This document shows positions 1 through 9,931 of a stretch of DNA of 49,763 nucleotides, piece after piece. Under the pieces are notes generated by a model. The model was given only the letters and a program-made list of their open reading frames with translations. It searched no databases and was not told the DNA's origin. A program made the position numbers and the translations under genes. The stretch's first letter is position 1. Every line of letters starts with the position of its first letter. Source of the stretch: SAR86 cluster bacterium (lineage in GTDB: Bacteria; Pseudomonadota; Gammaproteobacteria; Magnimaribacterales; TMED112); assembly GCA_016779525.1 (NCBI GenBank), contig JADHNL010000005.1, forward strand, positions 1 through 49,763, in the 5' to 3' direction.

Positions 1-298
1 CATCTGCTTCTTTTAACTGGTTAATGACTTTCTTTAAAACTTTAACTGCTCCTAGCACATTCACACTAAAATCATTCACAAAATCATCTTCTTTGAGCAT
101 TGCGAAGGGTTTTAGATTTATAGTCCCAGGAAAATAAACCAAACCATCGATATCAGCGATACTATCCAGCTCATTGAGATCGCCACCCAAATCCAAAGTA
201 CCCTCTGATCTTGATAACGAAATAAATTCTCTATCTGAATTTTCTTTAAGAGCCAAGGCGATAGCTGAGTTGCTGCCTATTAATAATGTTTTTGCCAT
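1..298 (-). CDS. SDR-family (short-chain dehydrogenase-like) protein, partial, runs off the window start
   Basis: Reverse-strand reading from ATG at 298 gives MAKTLLIGSNSAIALALKENSDREFISLSRSEGTLDLGGDLNELDSIADIDGLVYFPGTINLKPFAML..., a Rossmann/SDR-like N-terminus. Confidence 0.7.
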   Translation of the reverse strand, partial: MAKTLLIGSNSAIALALKENSDREFISLSRSEGTLDLGGDLNELDSIADIDGLVYFPGTINLKPFAMLKEDDFVNDFSVNVLGAVKVLKKVINQLKEAD

Positions 299-327
299 AG
301 GGTTTAAATGAGGATTAAATTATTTTT

Positions 328-2550
328 TTAAAGATCCATTAATGAGCCATCATTAAAGATTAGCTCATTAACTTCTTCAGTAATGAAAGGCGCAAAAGGA
401 TGCATCAAGGTTAATAGTTTTTTCAACATGGGGTGCAGGTTACTGGTTTCACCCGATGCTTTGCATTCTTCAATATAGCGATCGCAAAACTTACCCCAGA
501 AGAATTCGTAGACCTCGTTCATGGCAAAATCGAGACGATATTCCTCAATGTTCTTCTTAATTTGCACTGAGACCTTGTTAAATTCATCTTCAATCCATTT
601 GTCGCTATCGTTTTTGGCAACAAATTCATCGGATACTTTCGGATAGTTGTTAATAAAGCGGGCGGCGTTCCAAATTTTATTGCAGAAGTTGCGGTAACCT
701 TTGAGTCGTCCAAGTTCAAAACTAATGTCCTTGGTATGAGTAGCCAATGAGAAGAAGGTCATTCTTAAAGCATCAGTACCATAAGACTCTATGCCATTGG
801 GAAACTGCTTTCTGGTTTTGCGCTCAATCTTCTCGGCCAAACCTTCTTGCATCAGGTTGGCCGTTCGTTTGGTAACCAGGTCTTCCAAATCAATGCCATA
901 GATAAGATCAATTGGGTCGATGATGTTGCCTTTTGATTTTGACATTTTTTGACCGTTTTCATCCCTAATTAGACCAGTAACATAGACGTCTTTAAAAGGC
1001 ACTTTGCCAGTGAACTCTAAGCTCATCATCATCATGCGCGCCACCCAAAAGAAAATAATGTCAAAACCCGTTACTAGCAAGCTGGTTGGAAAGTATTTCT
1101 CTAGTTTCGATTCTTCAGGCCAACCCAATGAACCAAACGACCAAAGCGATGATGAGAACCAAGTATCTAACACATCTTCTTCTTGAGTCAGTTTCCTGTC
1201 ATCAAGCTGATAGTGAGTTCTGACTTCTGCTTCATCGAAGCCAACATAGACACTACCTTCATCGTCGTACCAAGCAGGAATTCTATGGCCCCACCATATC
1301 TGTCTGCTGATGCACCAATCTTGGATATTATCCATCCAGTTAAAGTAGGTTTTAACCCAATTACCAGGATGAAAGACCACTTCGCCATTATTAACAGCAT
1401 CATTGGCTTTTTGTGCCATCTCTTGTGTTTTCACATACCACTGAAAGCTGAGTTTGGGTTCGATTACGATATTTGATCGTTCGCCACGAGGCACACTGAT
1501 GTGATGCTTTTCTTCTTTCACCAGTAAGCCTTTATTTTTAAGTTCTTCAAGCACTGTTTTGCGTACCTTAAAGCGATCTAGATTAGCAAAAGGTTCTGGG
1601 ACCATGTCATTGGAAAAAGCTTCATCAGTAAAAATATTGATGGGCGCAAAATCTTCGAGATTATTCGAGGTATGTACGACACCCTCAACCTCATGGAGGG
1701 CATATTTTTTGCCAATTTCGTAGTCATTAAAATCGTGTCCAGGTGTGATCTTTAAGCATCCTGTACCAAACTTCATATCAACGTACTCATCGCCAATAAC
1801 TGGAATCTTGCGTCCCACGAATGGCAGATCTACAAACTTACCAATAAAGTTTTTGTACCTATTATCCTTGGGGTTCACGGCCACTGCCATATCACCAAAC
1901 ATGGTCTCAGGCCTGGTGGTTGCAACGGCTAGACTCTCATCGGAATCGGCAATGGGATAGGCAATATGCCAAATCAGGCCATCTTTTTCTTGTCTGACAA
2001 CCTCAAGATCAGAAACGGCAGTTTTAAGTGCTGGATCCCAATTTACTAGACGATAGCCTCGGTAAATTTTTTCTTTGCGGTAGAGTTCAACAAAAGCTTT
2101 GATTACCCCTTGGTAGTAATTGTCATCTAGAGTAAAGCGGTACTTATCCCAATCAACAGTAATGCCAAGGCGTTTCATTTGTGAGGTGATTTTATCTTCT
2201 GAAAATTCCTTCCATTTCCAAACTTCATCGACAAATTTATCGCGTCCGTAATCGTCTTTAGATTTGCCCTGATTTCTCAGATTGTTTTCAACCACCATCT
2301 GAGTTGCAATGCCAGCGTGGTCAGTTCCCACTTGCCAATACGAGCTCTTTTGATTCATGTGGTGATAACGAGTATAGAAATCCATGATGGCGTACTGAAA
2401 GCTATGCCCCATATGCAAAGTGCCAGTCACATTAGGGGGTGGGATTATTTGCGAAAAATAATCTTCGCTATCAGGCCGAGCTAACTCTTTATCAGCCCAA
2501 ATCTTTGACCATTTCTCTTCTATTTGAATAGGAAAGTATTTTGCTTCCAT
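328..2550 (-). CDS. valS: Valine--tRNA ligase, C-terminally short
   Basis: PPPNVTGTLHMGHSFQ (HIGH-type), WQVGTDHAGIATQMVVE, GQKMSKSKGN (KMSKS); next to holC and pepA as in E. coli; ends shortly after HPFAPFITEEV. Confidence 0.96.
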   Translation of the reverse strand: MEAKYFPIQIEEKWSKIWADKELARPDSEDYFSQIIPPPNVTGTLHMGHSFQYAIMDFYTRYHHMNQKSSYWQVGTDHAGIATQMVVENNLRNQGKSKDDYGRDKFVDEVWKWKEFSEDKITSQMKRLGITVDWDKYRFTLDDNYYQGVIKAFVELYRKEKIYRGYRLVNWDPALKTAVSDLEVVRQEKDGLIWHIAYPIADSDESLAVATTRPETMFGDMAVAVNPKDNRYKNFIGKFVDLPFVGRKIPVIGDEYVDMKFGTGCLKITPGHDFNDYEIGKKYALHEVEGVVHTSNNLEDFAPINIFTDEAFSNDMVPEPFANLDRFKVRKTVLEELKNKGLLVKEEKHHISVPRGERSNIVIEPKLSFQWYVKTQEMAQKANDAVNNGEVVFHPGNWVKTYFNWMDNIQDWCISRQIWWGHRIPAWYDDEGSVYVGFDEAEVRTHYQLDDRKLTQEEDVLDTWFSSSLWSFGSLGWPEESKLEKYFPTSLLVTGFDIIFFWVARMMMMSLEFTGKVPFKDVYVTGLIRDENGQKMSKSKGNIIDPIDLIYGIDLEDLVTKRTANLMQEGLAEKIERKTRKQFPNGIESYGTDALRMTFFSLATHTKDISFELGRLKGYRNFCNKIWNAARFINNYPKVSDEFVAKNDSDKWIEDEFNKVSVQIKKNIEEYRLDFAMNEVYEFFWGKFCDRYIEECKASGETSNLHPMLKKLLTLMHPFAPFITEEVNELIFNDGSLMDL

Positions 2551-2954
2551 TAGACTGCAGTATGTTTTAGTTCTATTTGTTTTTGTTTCAAACTAGCATA
2601 AAGCTTTCTAGACGCCTCGTTAATAGCTTCATCGCTTTTAGTGGTGTAAACAAAAATACTTTCTGAGGCAACATCGATATCGGTAATGCGGTCGCTCAAT
2701 ATATGTATTTCATCGTAATTTTCATTGGGCTCTGATTCTTGTAGAGCAATATTGCGACTGTATAGATATTCGATCTGCTTGGTATCAAAATATTTTTTCT
2801 TTTGAAGAAATTTATATTCAGAAACTAGCCCCTCGTCTTTGAGTACAACACAAATACTTCTTTTGGTTTGAAAGCCTTCGTAAATCTGCTCCAATAAAAA
2901 ATTCAAGGCAGAACTTTTGGTCTCAAATCCAGAAAAGAACGTAGCAGACATCAA
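2550..2954 (-). CDS. holC: Divergent DNA polymerase III chi subunit (HolC-like)
   Basis: 134 aa, lies between pepA and valS exactly as holC does in E. coli; weak sequence similarity, so the call is mainly positional. Confidence 0.65.
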   Translation of the reverse strand: MMSATFFSGFETKSSALNFLLEQIYEGFQTKRSICVVLKDEGLVSEYKFLQKKKYFDTKQIEYLYSRNIALQESEPNENYDEIHILSDRITDIDVASESIFVYTTKSDEAINEASRKLYASLKQKQIELKHTAV

Positions 2955-4423
2955 CGATTGCTGTTTACAAGCTCAAACAATAGCCCGACAGGTTTTCCTG
3001 TAGAGCCCTTATTTTTACCATCACCAATATCGGCAACCCCAGCAATATCCAAGTGCGCCCATTTATAGTCTTCTGTGAATCTTGAAATAAAGCATCCACC
3101 TTCAATCGTGCCCGCAGCACGACCTGGAGCTATATTGGCCATATCAGCAAAGTTGGAATGCAGGTAGGTTTGATACTCATCCCATAATGGTAGCTGCCAT
3201 GCTTTTTCACCAGTTGCTTGTCCGGCCTCAAGAATGTTATCAACCAATTTCTGGTCATTGCCCATAACGCCTGCAGCTACACTGCCCAGAGCAACAATTA
3301 CTGCTCCTGTTAGAGTTGCAACGTCAACAACGTATTTTGGATTGTATTTGCCTATGTAAGTTAAAACATCACAGAGCACCAATCTGCCTTCGGCATCGGT
3401 ATTTAGTATTTCTATGGTTTGGCCAGACATGGATGTAACCACATCGCCAGGTTTGGTTGCATTGCCTGCTGGCATATTCTCAGTTAAACCAACGGCACAA
3501 ACTAGGTTAACTGGAATTTTAGATGCCGCAACAGCACACATGGTGCCAATAACTGAGCCTGCACCAGACATATCCCATTTCATCTCGTCCATCTTGGCTC
3601 CTGGTTTGAGACTTATGCCACCCGTATCGAAAGTTACACCTTTACCAACGAGGACGACTGGTTTGCCACCTTTTTTGCCGCCATGATATTCCATGGTGAC
3701 TAGTTTGGCTGGCTCTACACTACCGCGTGAAACAGACAGCAAAGAACCCATACCTAGTTTTTCCATATCCTCTTCTTCAAGCACTTTAACTTTAAAACCA
3801 CCAATCTCTTTTGCTAATGCTTTAATCTGATCGGCAATATAGGTTGGCGTGGCATGATTGGCTGGTCTGTTGCCTAGGTTTCTAGCTGTATTAGCACCTC
3901 GACCGACATTGAGACCCAGTTCAACCGACCTTTTTAATGCAGCACTACTTTTTTCAACACAAATCTCAACATTTTTAAGAGTTGATTCTTTTTTGGTATT
4001 GGGATTGGTATCGGTATATCTGTAGGTTGCTTTCTCGGCAGTTTTCACTAACTCAAAGACAAAGTTTTTATCTTTAAATTGCTGGGTGGTATCAACGTAT
4101 ATGTTGGCTGATTGAACGCCGTACTTATCTAGCGCTATAAACAGCGATGCAAGCCAGCCATCTCTTTTATAGGCAGACTTTTTATTATCAAAATCTCTTA
4201 CAAATAAAATATCTGCGTTCAAATCCGAGAATTCTTTTGAAATCATTAAAGATGACTTACTGTCATCATCAAAATAGTTGGAAACTTTTGCCTTTATTTC
4301 CTTGTCAAAAAGCTTCGTAGATTTAAATAAAACCTTTGAGTAAAAGATAACTTTAAAGTTTAAAGGACTTGCCTCTGAATATTTTTTTAGTTCAACATTT
4401 TCTAGTGCTTTGTAGAATGCCAT
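2951..4423 (-). CDS. pepA: Leucyl aminopeptidase (M17)
   Basis: VGKGVTFDTGGISLKPGAKMDEMKWDMSGAG and NTDAEGRLVLCDVLTY motifs. Confidence 0.97.
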   Translation of the reverse strand: MAFYKALENVELKKYSEASPLNFKVIFYSKVLFKSTKLFDKEIKAKVSNYFDDDSKSSLMISKEFSDLNADILFVRDFDNKKSAYKRDGWLASLFIALDKYGVQSANIYVDTTQQFKDKNFVFELVKTAEKATYRYTDTNPNTKKESTLKNVEICVEKSSAALKRSVELGLNVGRGANTARNLGNRPANHATPTYIADQIKALAKEIGGFKVKVLEEEDMEKLGMGSLLSVSRGSVEPAKLVTMEYHGGKKGGKPVVLVGKGVTFDTGGISLKPGAKMDEMKWDMSGAGSVIGTMCAVAASKIPVNLVCAVGLTENMPAGNATKPGDVVTSMSGQTIEILNTDAEGRLVLCDVLTYIGKYNPKYVVDVATLTGAVIVALGSVAAGVMGNDQKLVDNILEAGQATGEKAWQLPLWDEYQTYLHSNFADMANIAPGRAAGTIEGGCFISRFTEDYKWAHLDIAGVADIGDGKNKGSTGKPVGLLFELVNSNR

Positions 4424-4451
4424 TTTTTCTCCTTTCTGATATTCTTAAGAA

Positions 4452-5477
4452 GTGATTATTTCACGATTCATCAGTAAAGAAATTATAGTAAACATTTGTT
4501 GGGTTTCACTAGTTCTTTTTGGATTAGTTTTATTTTCTAGGTTTAATATTTTTCTTTCTCAGGCCGAAGTGGGCAAAATTTCTGCTGATAGCATATTCAT
4601 TGCTTTACTGTTATTTTCTCCAGAACTTTTAAATATTATTTTTCCATTAAGTGTATTTCTTGCCGTTGGTTTTGTGCTAACGCCAATTTTTAAAAGCCAC
4701 AGCACTGTACTTGAGTCTGGCTCTTATTCTCCAACTCGCATGATATGGGATCAAAAGCTACTGATAGCTGGTATCTTTGGTACATCCTTATTTTTAAGTG
4801 CTTTCTTGTCACCATATTTCACTGCCAAGGGTCAACAACTTGTTGATCAAGACAATACGTTTGCTGCAAAAATAAGCACTCCTGAGGGTTTGGTGGCTTT
4901 GAACCCTAATACTTTTAATGTATTTGGCATAAAAAACGATCAAGATTATTCCGATCTAATTTTTTTTAACTCTCAAGAATTAAAAACATTTCTTTTTGGT
5001 GCATCTGGATCAGTGTCTTCTGACGAAGAGGGGTCAAAATTATTGCTAAGCGATGGGTTTCTGTACGACGATGCAAACAAGGCTATATCTAGGTTTGAGA
5101 GTGCGGTTATCCCACTTGAGGAGCCAACACTAACAGAATACATTCCAACCTTGGATCTTTATAGAAGTGCTGATCTTGAAAGTATGAGAGTTTTGTTGCA
5201 GCGACTGACAATCCCAGTATTTTGTTTAATATCATTGTTATTTAGCATGTCCTTTTCTGCTTATAGCTCTTTTTGGGGGCGTGAAAGAACCTATTTCATT
5301 TTGACAATGTTAAATATTTTGTATTTGGTTTTAACCATTGCGCCTTTTGAAAGCAGCGCAAAAAATATATCTCAGTTGTTCGTAAACTTTTTTTCCATTC
5401 ATTGTGTTGTAGCGGCTCTTACAGTTTCAATTTATTTTAAACAAACTAAAAAATTGTTAGGGTATGAAGGTTTATAG
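4452..5477 (+). CDS. lptF: LPS export system permease LptF (GTG start)
   Basis: MIISRFISKE N-terminus similar to LptF; multi-TM; divergent from pepA and followed by lptG. Confidence 0.85.
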   Translation: MIISRFISKEIIVNICWVSLVLFGLVLFSRFNIFLSQAEVGKISADSIFIALLLFSPELLNIIFPLSVFLAVGFVLTPIFKSHSTVLESGSYSPTRMIWDQKLLIAGIFGTSLFLSAFLSPYFTAKGQQLVDQDNTFAAKISTPEGLVALNPNTFNVFGIKNDQDYSDLIFFNSQELKTFLFGASGSVSSDEEGSKLLLSDGFLYDDANKAISRFESAVIPLEEPTLTEYIPTLDLYRSADLESMRVLLQRLTIPVFCLISLLFSMSFSAYSSFWGRERTYFILTMLNILYLVLTIAPFESSAKNISQLFVNFFSIHCVVAALTVSIYFKQTKKLLGYEGL

Positions 5478-6363
5478 ATACATCCTCTCTAGATCCTTTA
5501 CTTCAGTTTTAGGGGTGCTATTCATAATTACTTCCATAGATTTAGTTTTTAACTTCTTCTCTCAGCTGGAAGACATCAATCAGAATTACTCCTATGCAGA
5601 TGCATTGGTGTTTTTGCTTCAGTCCCAACCTTTTCGCACGCGAGAATTTATATATCTTTGTTCTGTTGTGGGGCTACTTGTCGTATTTTTAGATAACAAT
5701 TTCTTAAGAGCGTTTAACTCCTTGCGCCAAGCCGGTCTCAAGAAAATTAATTTTGCTTTATTGGCCTTTTTACCAATAGTAATAATTAATTTGGCATCTT
5801 ATGAATATCTTGTGCCCGATCTGACAAAGTCAGCTTTTGCCGAACGCAAAGCCAAAGTTAATCAAATGATAAAAGACGAACCCAAGATGGTAGAAATCAG
5901 GAAGGTCAAGGATGCTTATCAAATAATATCAGAAGATATTTCGGTCAACTTTACTAGGGCAGGCGATATTGAGCTAATTGCTGAAAACACCGAGGCTTTT
6001 AAGAGCCTTAACTACAACTCTAATTTGAAATATCTAAGATCATCGGAGTTGGCTGCAAGCTCTAACTCAGCTTTTGAAAACTATAATCTGATTGTTCAAA
6101 CCGAGCTGCTAAGAAGAAGCGTTAACTTTTTATCTTATTTTTTTATCTTCATAATAGGGTTGGAAATTTTGCTTTCATTCAATAAAGGATTCAACACTAA
6201 TAGGATCCTGATTTTTGGCTTTGGTGCCTGTTTGCTGTATTCGTTCTTAGAAACTTTAATTGCAGACTCAATCACAGTGTTTGGATTGCCTTTTTATTTG
6301 CAGGCTTTTCCAGTGATTTTTATTCCTATTTATTTATACCTTAAGCGGTTCATTTTCTTTTAA
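5464..6363 (+). CDS. lptG: LPS export system permease LptG
   Basis: MKVYRYILSRSFTSVLGVLFI N-terminus; overlaps lptF by 14 bp; membrane topology. Confidence 0.83.
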   Translation: MKVYRYILSRSFTSVLGVLFIITSIDLVFNFFSQLEDINQNYSYADALVFLLQSQPFRTREFIYLCSVVGLLVVFLDNNFLRAFNSLRQAGLKKINFALLAFLPIVIINLASYEYLVPDLTKSAFAERKAKVNQMIKDEPKMVEIRKVKDAYQIISEDISVNFTRAGDIELIAENTEAFKSLNYNSNLKYLRSSELAASSNSAFENYNLIVQTELLRRSVNFLSYFFIFIIGLEILLSFNKGFNTNRILIFGFGACLLYSFLETLIADSITVFGLPFYLQAFPVIFIPIYLYLKRFIFF

Positions 6364-6769
6364 TAACTTGAACCTTAAGAATTTTGTCGGTTAAAGTTTG
6401 TCTATTTTTATTAAATAACATCCAACCCAACCCAATAACATTAAATAGAATATTTAAAATAAGCCTATAGAATGCATCTCTCTTAGTCAGGTACGATCCA
6501 TCTAATTTAATTATTTCATGGCTCCAGGTGCTCATGCCAAGTGTTCTTCTGCCATCTGACCAAAAGTAAGAAAAATACCAAAGAGTGGTAAAGAGAAGAA
6601 TAAGCGGACCAATAATAGTATTTGCAAAGTTATCTTCACCCGACAAAAAGTTATAAATAAAGAGGGATATAAACCCAATTAAAAACCAGCAAGAAGCCAA
6701 TAAAAAAAGGTCATATGTCAATGAGAATAACTTTGTAAAAATGCTGGGGTAGGTAACTCTTTTTTTCAT
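6350..6769 (-). CDS. RDD family membrane protein
   Basis: R-x-x-A/Y-F-x-D..L and GRRTLGMSTWSHEI..GSYLTKRDAFYRLIL typical of RDD proteins. Confidence 0.8.
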   Translation of the reverse strand: MKKRVTYPSIFTKLFSLTYDLFLLASCWFLIGFISLFIYNFLSGEDNFANTIIGPLILLFTTLWYFSYFWSDGRRTLGMSTWSHEIIKLDGSYLTKRDAFYRLILNILFNVIGLGWMLFNKNRQTLTDKILKVQVIKRK

Positions 6770-6793
6770 TTTTGTGATAATGTATCAAAATCT

Positions 6794-8305
6794 ATGAGTA
6801 ATCAAACAAATACTACACGTACCGACGATAATTGGTTCTTTGGCCACCCCAAGGGGCTGGTAACACTGTTTTTTACCGAGATGTGGGAGAGAATGTCATA
6901 TTACGGTATGAGAGCCCTTCTTGTTCTTTATATGACTGGAGCCGTAACAGGTTTTAACCCAGGTTTAGGATGGTCGCAATTGGAGGCACAGGCCATATAC
7001 GGCATATATGTTGGTATGGTTTATTTTATGGTAATCCCCGGCGGCTGGTTGGCGGATAACTTGCTAGGTCACCAGAAAGCAGTGATGCTCGGTGCCATCA
7101 TCATCATGCTGGGCCACTTCACGCTTGCTATTCCTATCGATCAAACATTCTTTTTAGGTTTAACGCTCGTGGTATTGGGAACTGGATTGCTCAAAGGAAA
7201 TATCTCTACCATTGTCGGTCAGCTCTATAAGCCTGGTGATGTAAGAAGAGACGCAGGCTACACAATTTTTTACATGTCGATCAATATTGGTTCTTTCTTG
7301 GGCTTTTTAATTTGCTCCTGGTTGGGAGAGAAAATTGGGTGGCACTGGGGCTTTGGTGCAGCAGGCATAGGAATGTTTTTTGGTGTACTACAGTACTTTT
7401 ATTTCAGAAGACTTCTTGGTAGTGCTGGTGAGAAACCCAACGACATGCCTGAAGCCACAAGAGTAAAATACCTCAAATGGTCCAGAGTTTCTGTCGTAAT
7501 TCTTGCAGCAGTCGTAGCTCTTGGGCTATTTGGCTTTATTAATGTTGATGCTAGATTGTTTGCAGAAAACTTTGCCGTCTTTTTAACCGTTGTGGGCTTC
7601 TCATATTTTGCCTATTTATTTTTATTTGCTGGCCTAGACACAGGAGAAAAGAAAAACTTATTTTTGCTTTTAATTCTTTTTATTGCAGCCGCAGCTTTTT
7701 GGTCCGGGTTTGATCAGTCAGCTGGTTCGTTAAGTATTTTTGCTCGAGATTATACAGACCTATCCGTTGGTGGCTACATTATTCCTATTGGGTGGCTGCA
7801 ATTTGCAAACCCATTTTTTGTGGTTGTTTTTGCTCCAATCTTTGCTGGAATATGGACTTATTTGGGTAGAATTAATCTCAACCCAAGCTATCCACTTAAA
7901 TTTGCTATTGGACTTGGATTCATGGCTCTTAGTTTTATTGTCATGATATTCGCCGTTCAGCTCGCAATGGAAATTGCTGCACCAATTGGCATGCAATGGT
8001 TGATAATTACCTATCTAATACAAACATGGGGTGAGCTAGCACTATCTCCAGTCGGTCTTTCTGCTTTCTCAAAATATGCTCCAAAGAATTACGTTGGACA
8101 AATGTTTGGTTTGTGGTTCTTAGCTTCAGCAATAGGTGGAGTCTTAGCAGGCCTCCTAGGTGGTGAAGCATTGGATAAAGGGCTAGAAAGCATTTCTCCA
8201 GTATTCGAATTTATGATTCAGTACTACGTAGTTATTGCAATTGCGTTGGTAGTAATAGCAGCACTTGGTATCGCTAAATCATCTGATCCAGCTGAGAAAT
8301 CTTAA
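6794..8305 (+). CDS. POT/PTR-family proton-dependent oligopeptide transporter
   Basis: GHPKGLVTLFFTEMWERMSYYGMRALLVLYM (ExxER-like POT signature), GNISTIVGQLY, FYMSINIGSFLG. Confidence 0.93.
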   Translation: MSNQTNTTRTDDNWFFGHPKGLVTLFFTEMWERMSYYGMRALLVLYMTGAVTGFNPGLGWSQLEAQAIYGIYVGMVYFMVIPGGWLADNLLGHQKAVMLGAIIIMLGHFTLAIPIDQTFFLGLTLVVLGTGLLKGNISTIVGQLYKPGDVRRDAGYTIFYMSINIGSFLGFLICSWLGEKIGWHWGFGAAGIGMFFGVLQYFYFRRLLGSAGEKPNDMPEATRVKYLKWSRVSVVILAAVVALGLFGFINVDARLFAENFAVFLTVVGFSYFAYLFLFAGLDTGEKKNLFLLLILFIAAAAFWSGFDQSAGSLSIFARDYTDLSVGGYIIPIGWLQFANPFFVVVFAPIFAGIWTYLGRINLNPSYPLKFAIGLGFMALSFIVMIFAVQLAMEIAAPIGMQWLIITYLIQTWGELALSPVGLSAFSKYAPKNYVGQMFGLWFLASAIGGVLAGLLGGEALDKGLESISPVFEFMIQYYVVIAIALVVIAALGIAKSSDPAEKS

Positions 8306-8307
8306 CC

Positions 8308-9897
8308 TTAGTCGTTGGATTCGTTAAGTCTTAGGTAGAAAGCTATGTTGTTATCAGCATAGTTTTCTGCCACAAGCATATCTAGGTCAAAATCCAGATT
8401 AGTATCTATAAATATTACTTGTGAATCTTGTCCAAAAATATTGCCAAGCTCCATCTCAACATCTGAAGTGGTATTAATTTCATAGGTGACAGTTCCCTCT
8501 TCATCATTAACAATGGTGTCTTTAATCCCAAGCACAAAGCTTGCGAAAGCATTATCGGTCTTATCTACATCAAATAAGAAGTCTCCACCATCGATATCAA
8601 GGTCGTAGTCGGTAATAAAAAGATTGCTATTGAGACTTATGGAACCTTGCTCTGGGAATGATATATCCGTTTCATTGTCAAGAATATTAATATCACCTTG
8701 TTCATATATTCTAAAAGTCGTAGTTGGTGATGGTTGAAACATGTTGCTTGGAGATTGGTCGCCAATTACTAAAAGATCCGAAGCTGGATCGCCATCGAAA
8801 TTAAAACCAGTAATGATTTTTGCAAGAGGTGCATTGGTTACAACGCTGATATCCTCCCAATCGTTAGTTGAGTCAAATCTTGGGACTGCCACAAAAACAC
8901 CATTTTCACTATCATCGTAACCAGCCATAACAATATCCAGATTGGCATCGCCATCAAAATCCACAACGGTCCCTCCAGTAATTGTGTATTCATTGATTAG
9001 GTCAACGACTGTTTCGGCCTTTTCAAATGCTGGACCATCATCAGCATTTAATAGAACCCAGTATTCTCCAGTTGATGTTAAAAGATACAGGTCTGGCAAG
9101 CTGTCTGCATTCCTGTCTACCAGTGTCACAAGCTTTACATTGGCGTTATTAAAATCAAGATCGGTATCGTTGGCAATAAGCTCATTGTTGAGTGCTAGAC
9201 CTGTTTCTGATCCACTGAAAATACAAACATTGCCTGCGGCAGTCATTGAGTCAAAACTTGTAACAATGACATCATCAAAGCTGTCTCTGTTGATATCAAG
9301 CATTGTAATATCACCCGAACCTTTGCAGCTGTCTGCCTCAATCTCAGCAAACACAGGGATAGCTCCTCCAGAAAGTTGAAAATATCTGGTATTTACGTGA
9401 CTAGCACCCTCATTAAACTGCAGAGCCAAAAAGATATCACCAAGAAAATCATTGTTGAAGTCACCTCTTGCATATGCAGTAACTTTTGCTTCCTGATTGT
9501 CGGGCACATCGACCACAAACATTGGATCAGCCAATGGATCTACATCTGTAGAAAAAATGAAATGGTCGGCAGGTGTTTTATTAACGATAATCTCAACTGC
9601 TTGGTTTTTAAATTCGTTGTTTCTTCTGCATTCTAAGATATAGATAAATTGACCACCTCGTTTGAGAGTAATTTCTTCAGAGCCCGTTGTTGGTCGCTCA
9701 CCAGACCAATAACCTCCAGAGGCATAACACTGGCTAGCATTCGACGACCATGATAGCTCAAAAGATTCATTATAATTAGGAGTCTCACTACTTGCGTTTA
9801 GTTCTACGACAAGTGGCTCAAGCTCTTCAGGACCATCACTACAGCTAGAAAGGAATAAAATTAATATAGAAAGTAGAAGTTTTTTGTGAAAGTTCAT
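8308..9897 (-). CDS. FG-GAP/VCBS-like repeat lipoprotein
   Basis: Start moved to MNFHKKLLLSILILFLSSCSDG (lipobox LSSC); repeated D-x-D/N-x-D beta-propeller-like repeats (DFNNDFLGDIFLA, DINRDSFDDVIV, DFDGDANLDIVMAG). Confidence 0.8.
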   Translation of the reverse strand: MNFHKKLLLSILILFLSSCSDGPEELEPLVVELNASSETPNYNESFELSWSSNASQCYASGGYWSGERPTTGSEEITLKRGGQFIYILECRRNNEFKNQAVEIIVNKTPADHFIFSTDVDPLADPMFVVDVPDNQEAKVTAYARGDFNNDFLGDIFLALQFNEGASHVNTRYFQLSGGAIPVFAEIEADSCKGSGDITMLDINRDSFDDVIVTSFDSMTAAGNVCIFSGSETGLALNNELIANDTDLDFNNANVKLVTLVDRNADSLPDLYLLTSTGEYWVLLNADDGPAFEKAETVVDLINEYTITGGTVVDFDGDANLDIVMAGYDDSENGVFVAVPRFDSTNDWEDISVVTNAPLAKIITGFNFDGDPASDLLVIGDQSPSNMFQPSPTTTFRIYEQGDINILDNETDISFPEQGSISLNSNLFITDYDLDIDGGDFLFDVDKTDNAFASFVLGIKDTIVNDEEGTVTYEINTTSDVEMELGNIFGQDSQVIFIDTNLDFDLDMLVAENYADNNIAFYLRLNESND

Positions 9898-9931
9898 AAC
9901 GTTAATGCTGTATATTCTATACAAAACTTAA

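Noticed and set aside
1183-1476. 97-aa plus-strand ORF inside valS (and similar antisense ORFs at 3414, 28321, 39161, 42874)
   Set aside because: Antisense to strongly conserved genes, with no recognisable domains or SD; shadow ORFs.
8942-9379. 145-aa plus-strand ORF antisense to the FG-GAP lipoprotein
   Set aside because: Low-complexity Ser/Thr-rich translation typical of a shadow ORF over a repetitive Asp-rich gene; no start context or domain.
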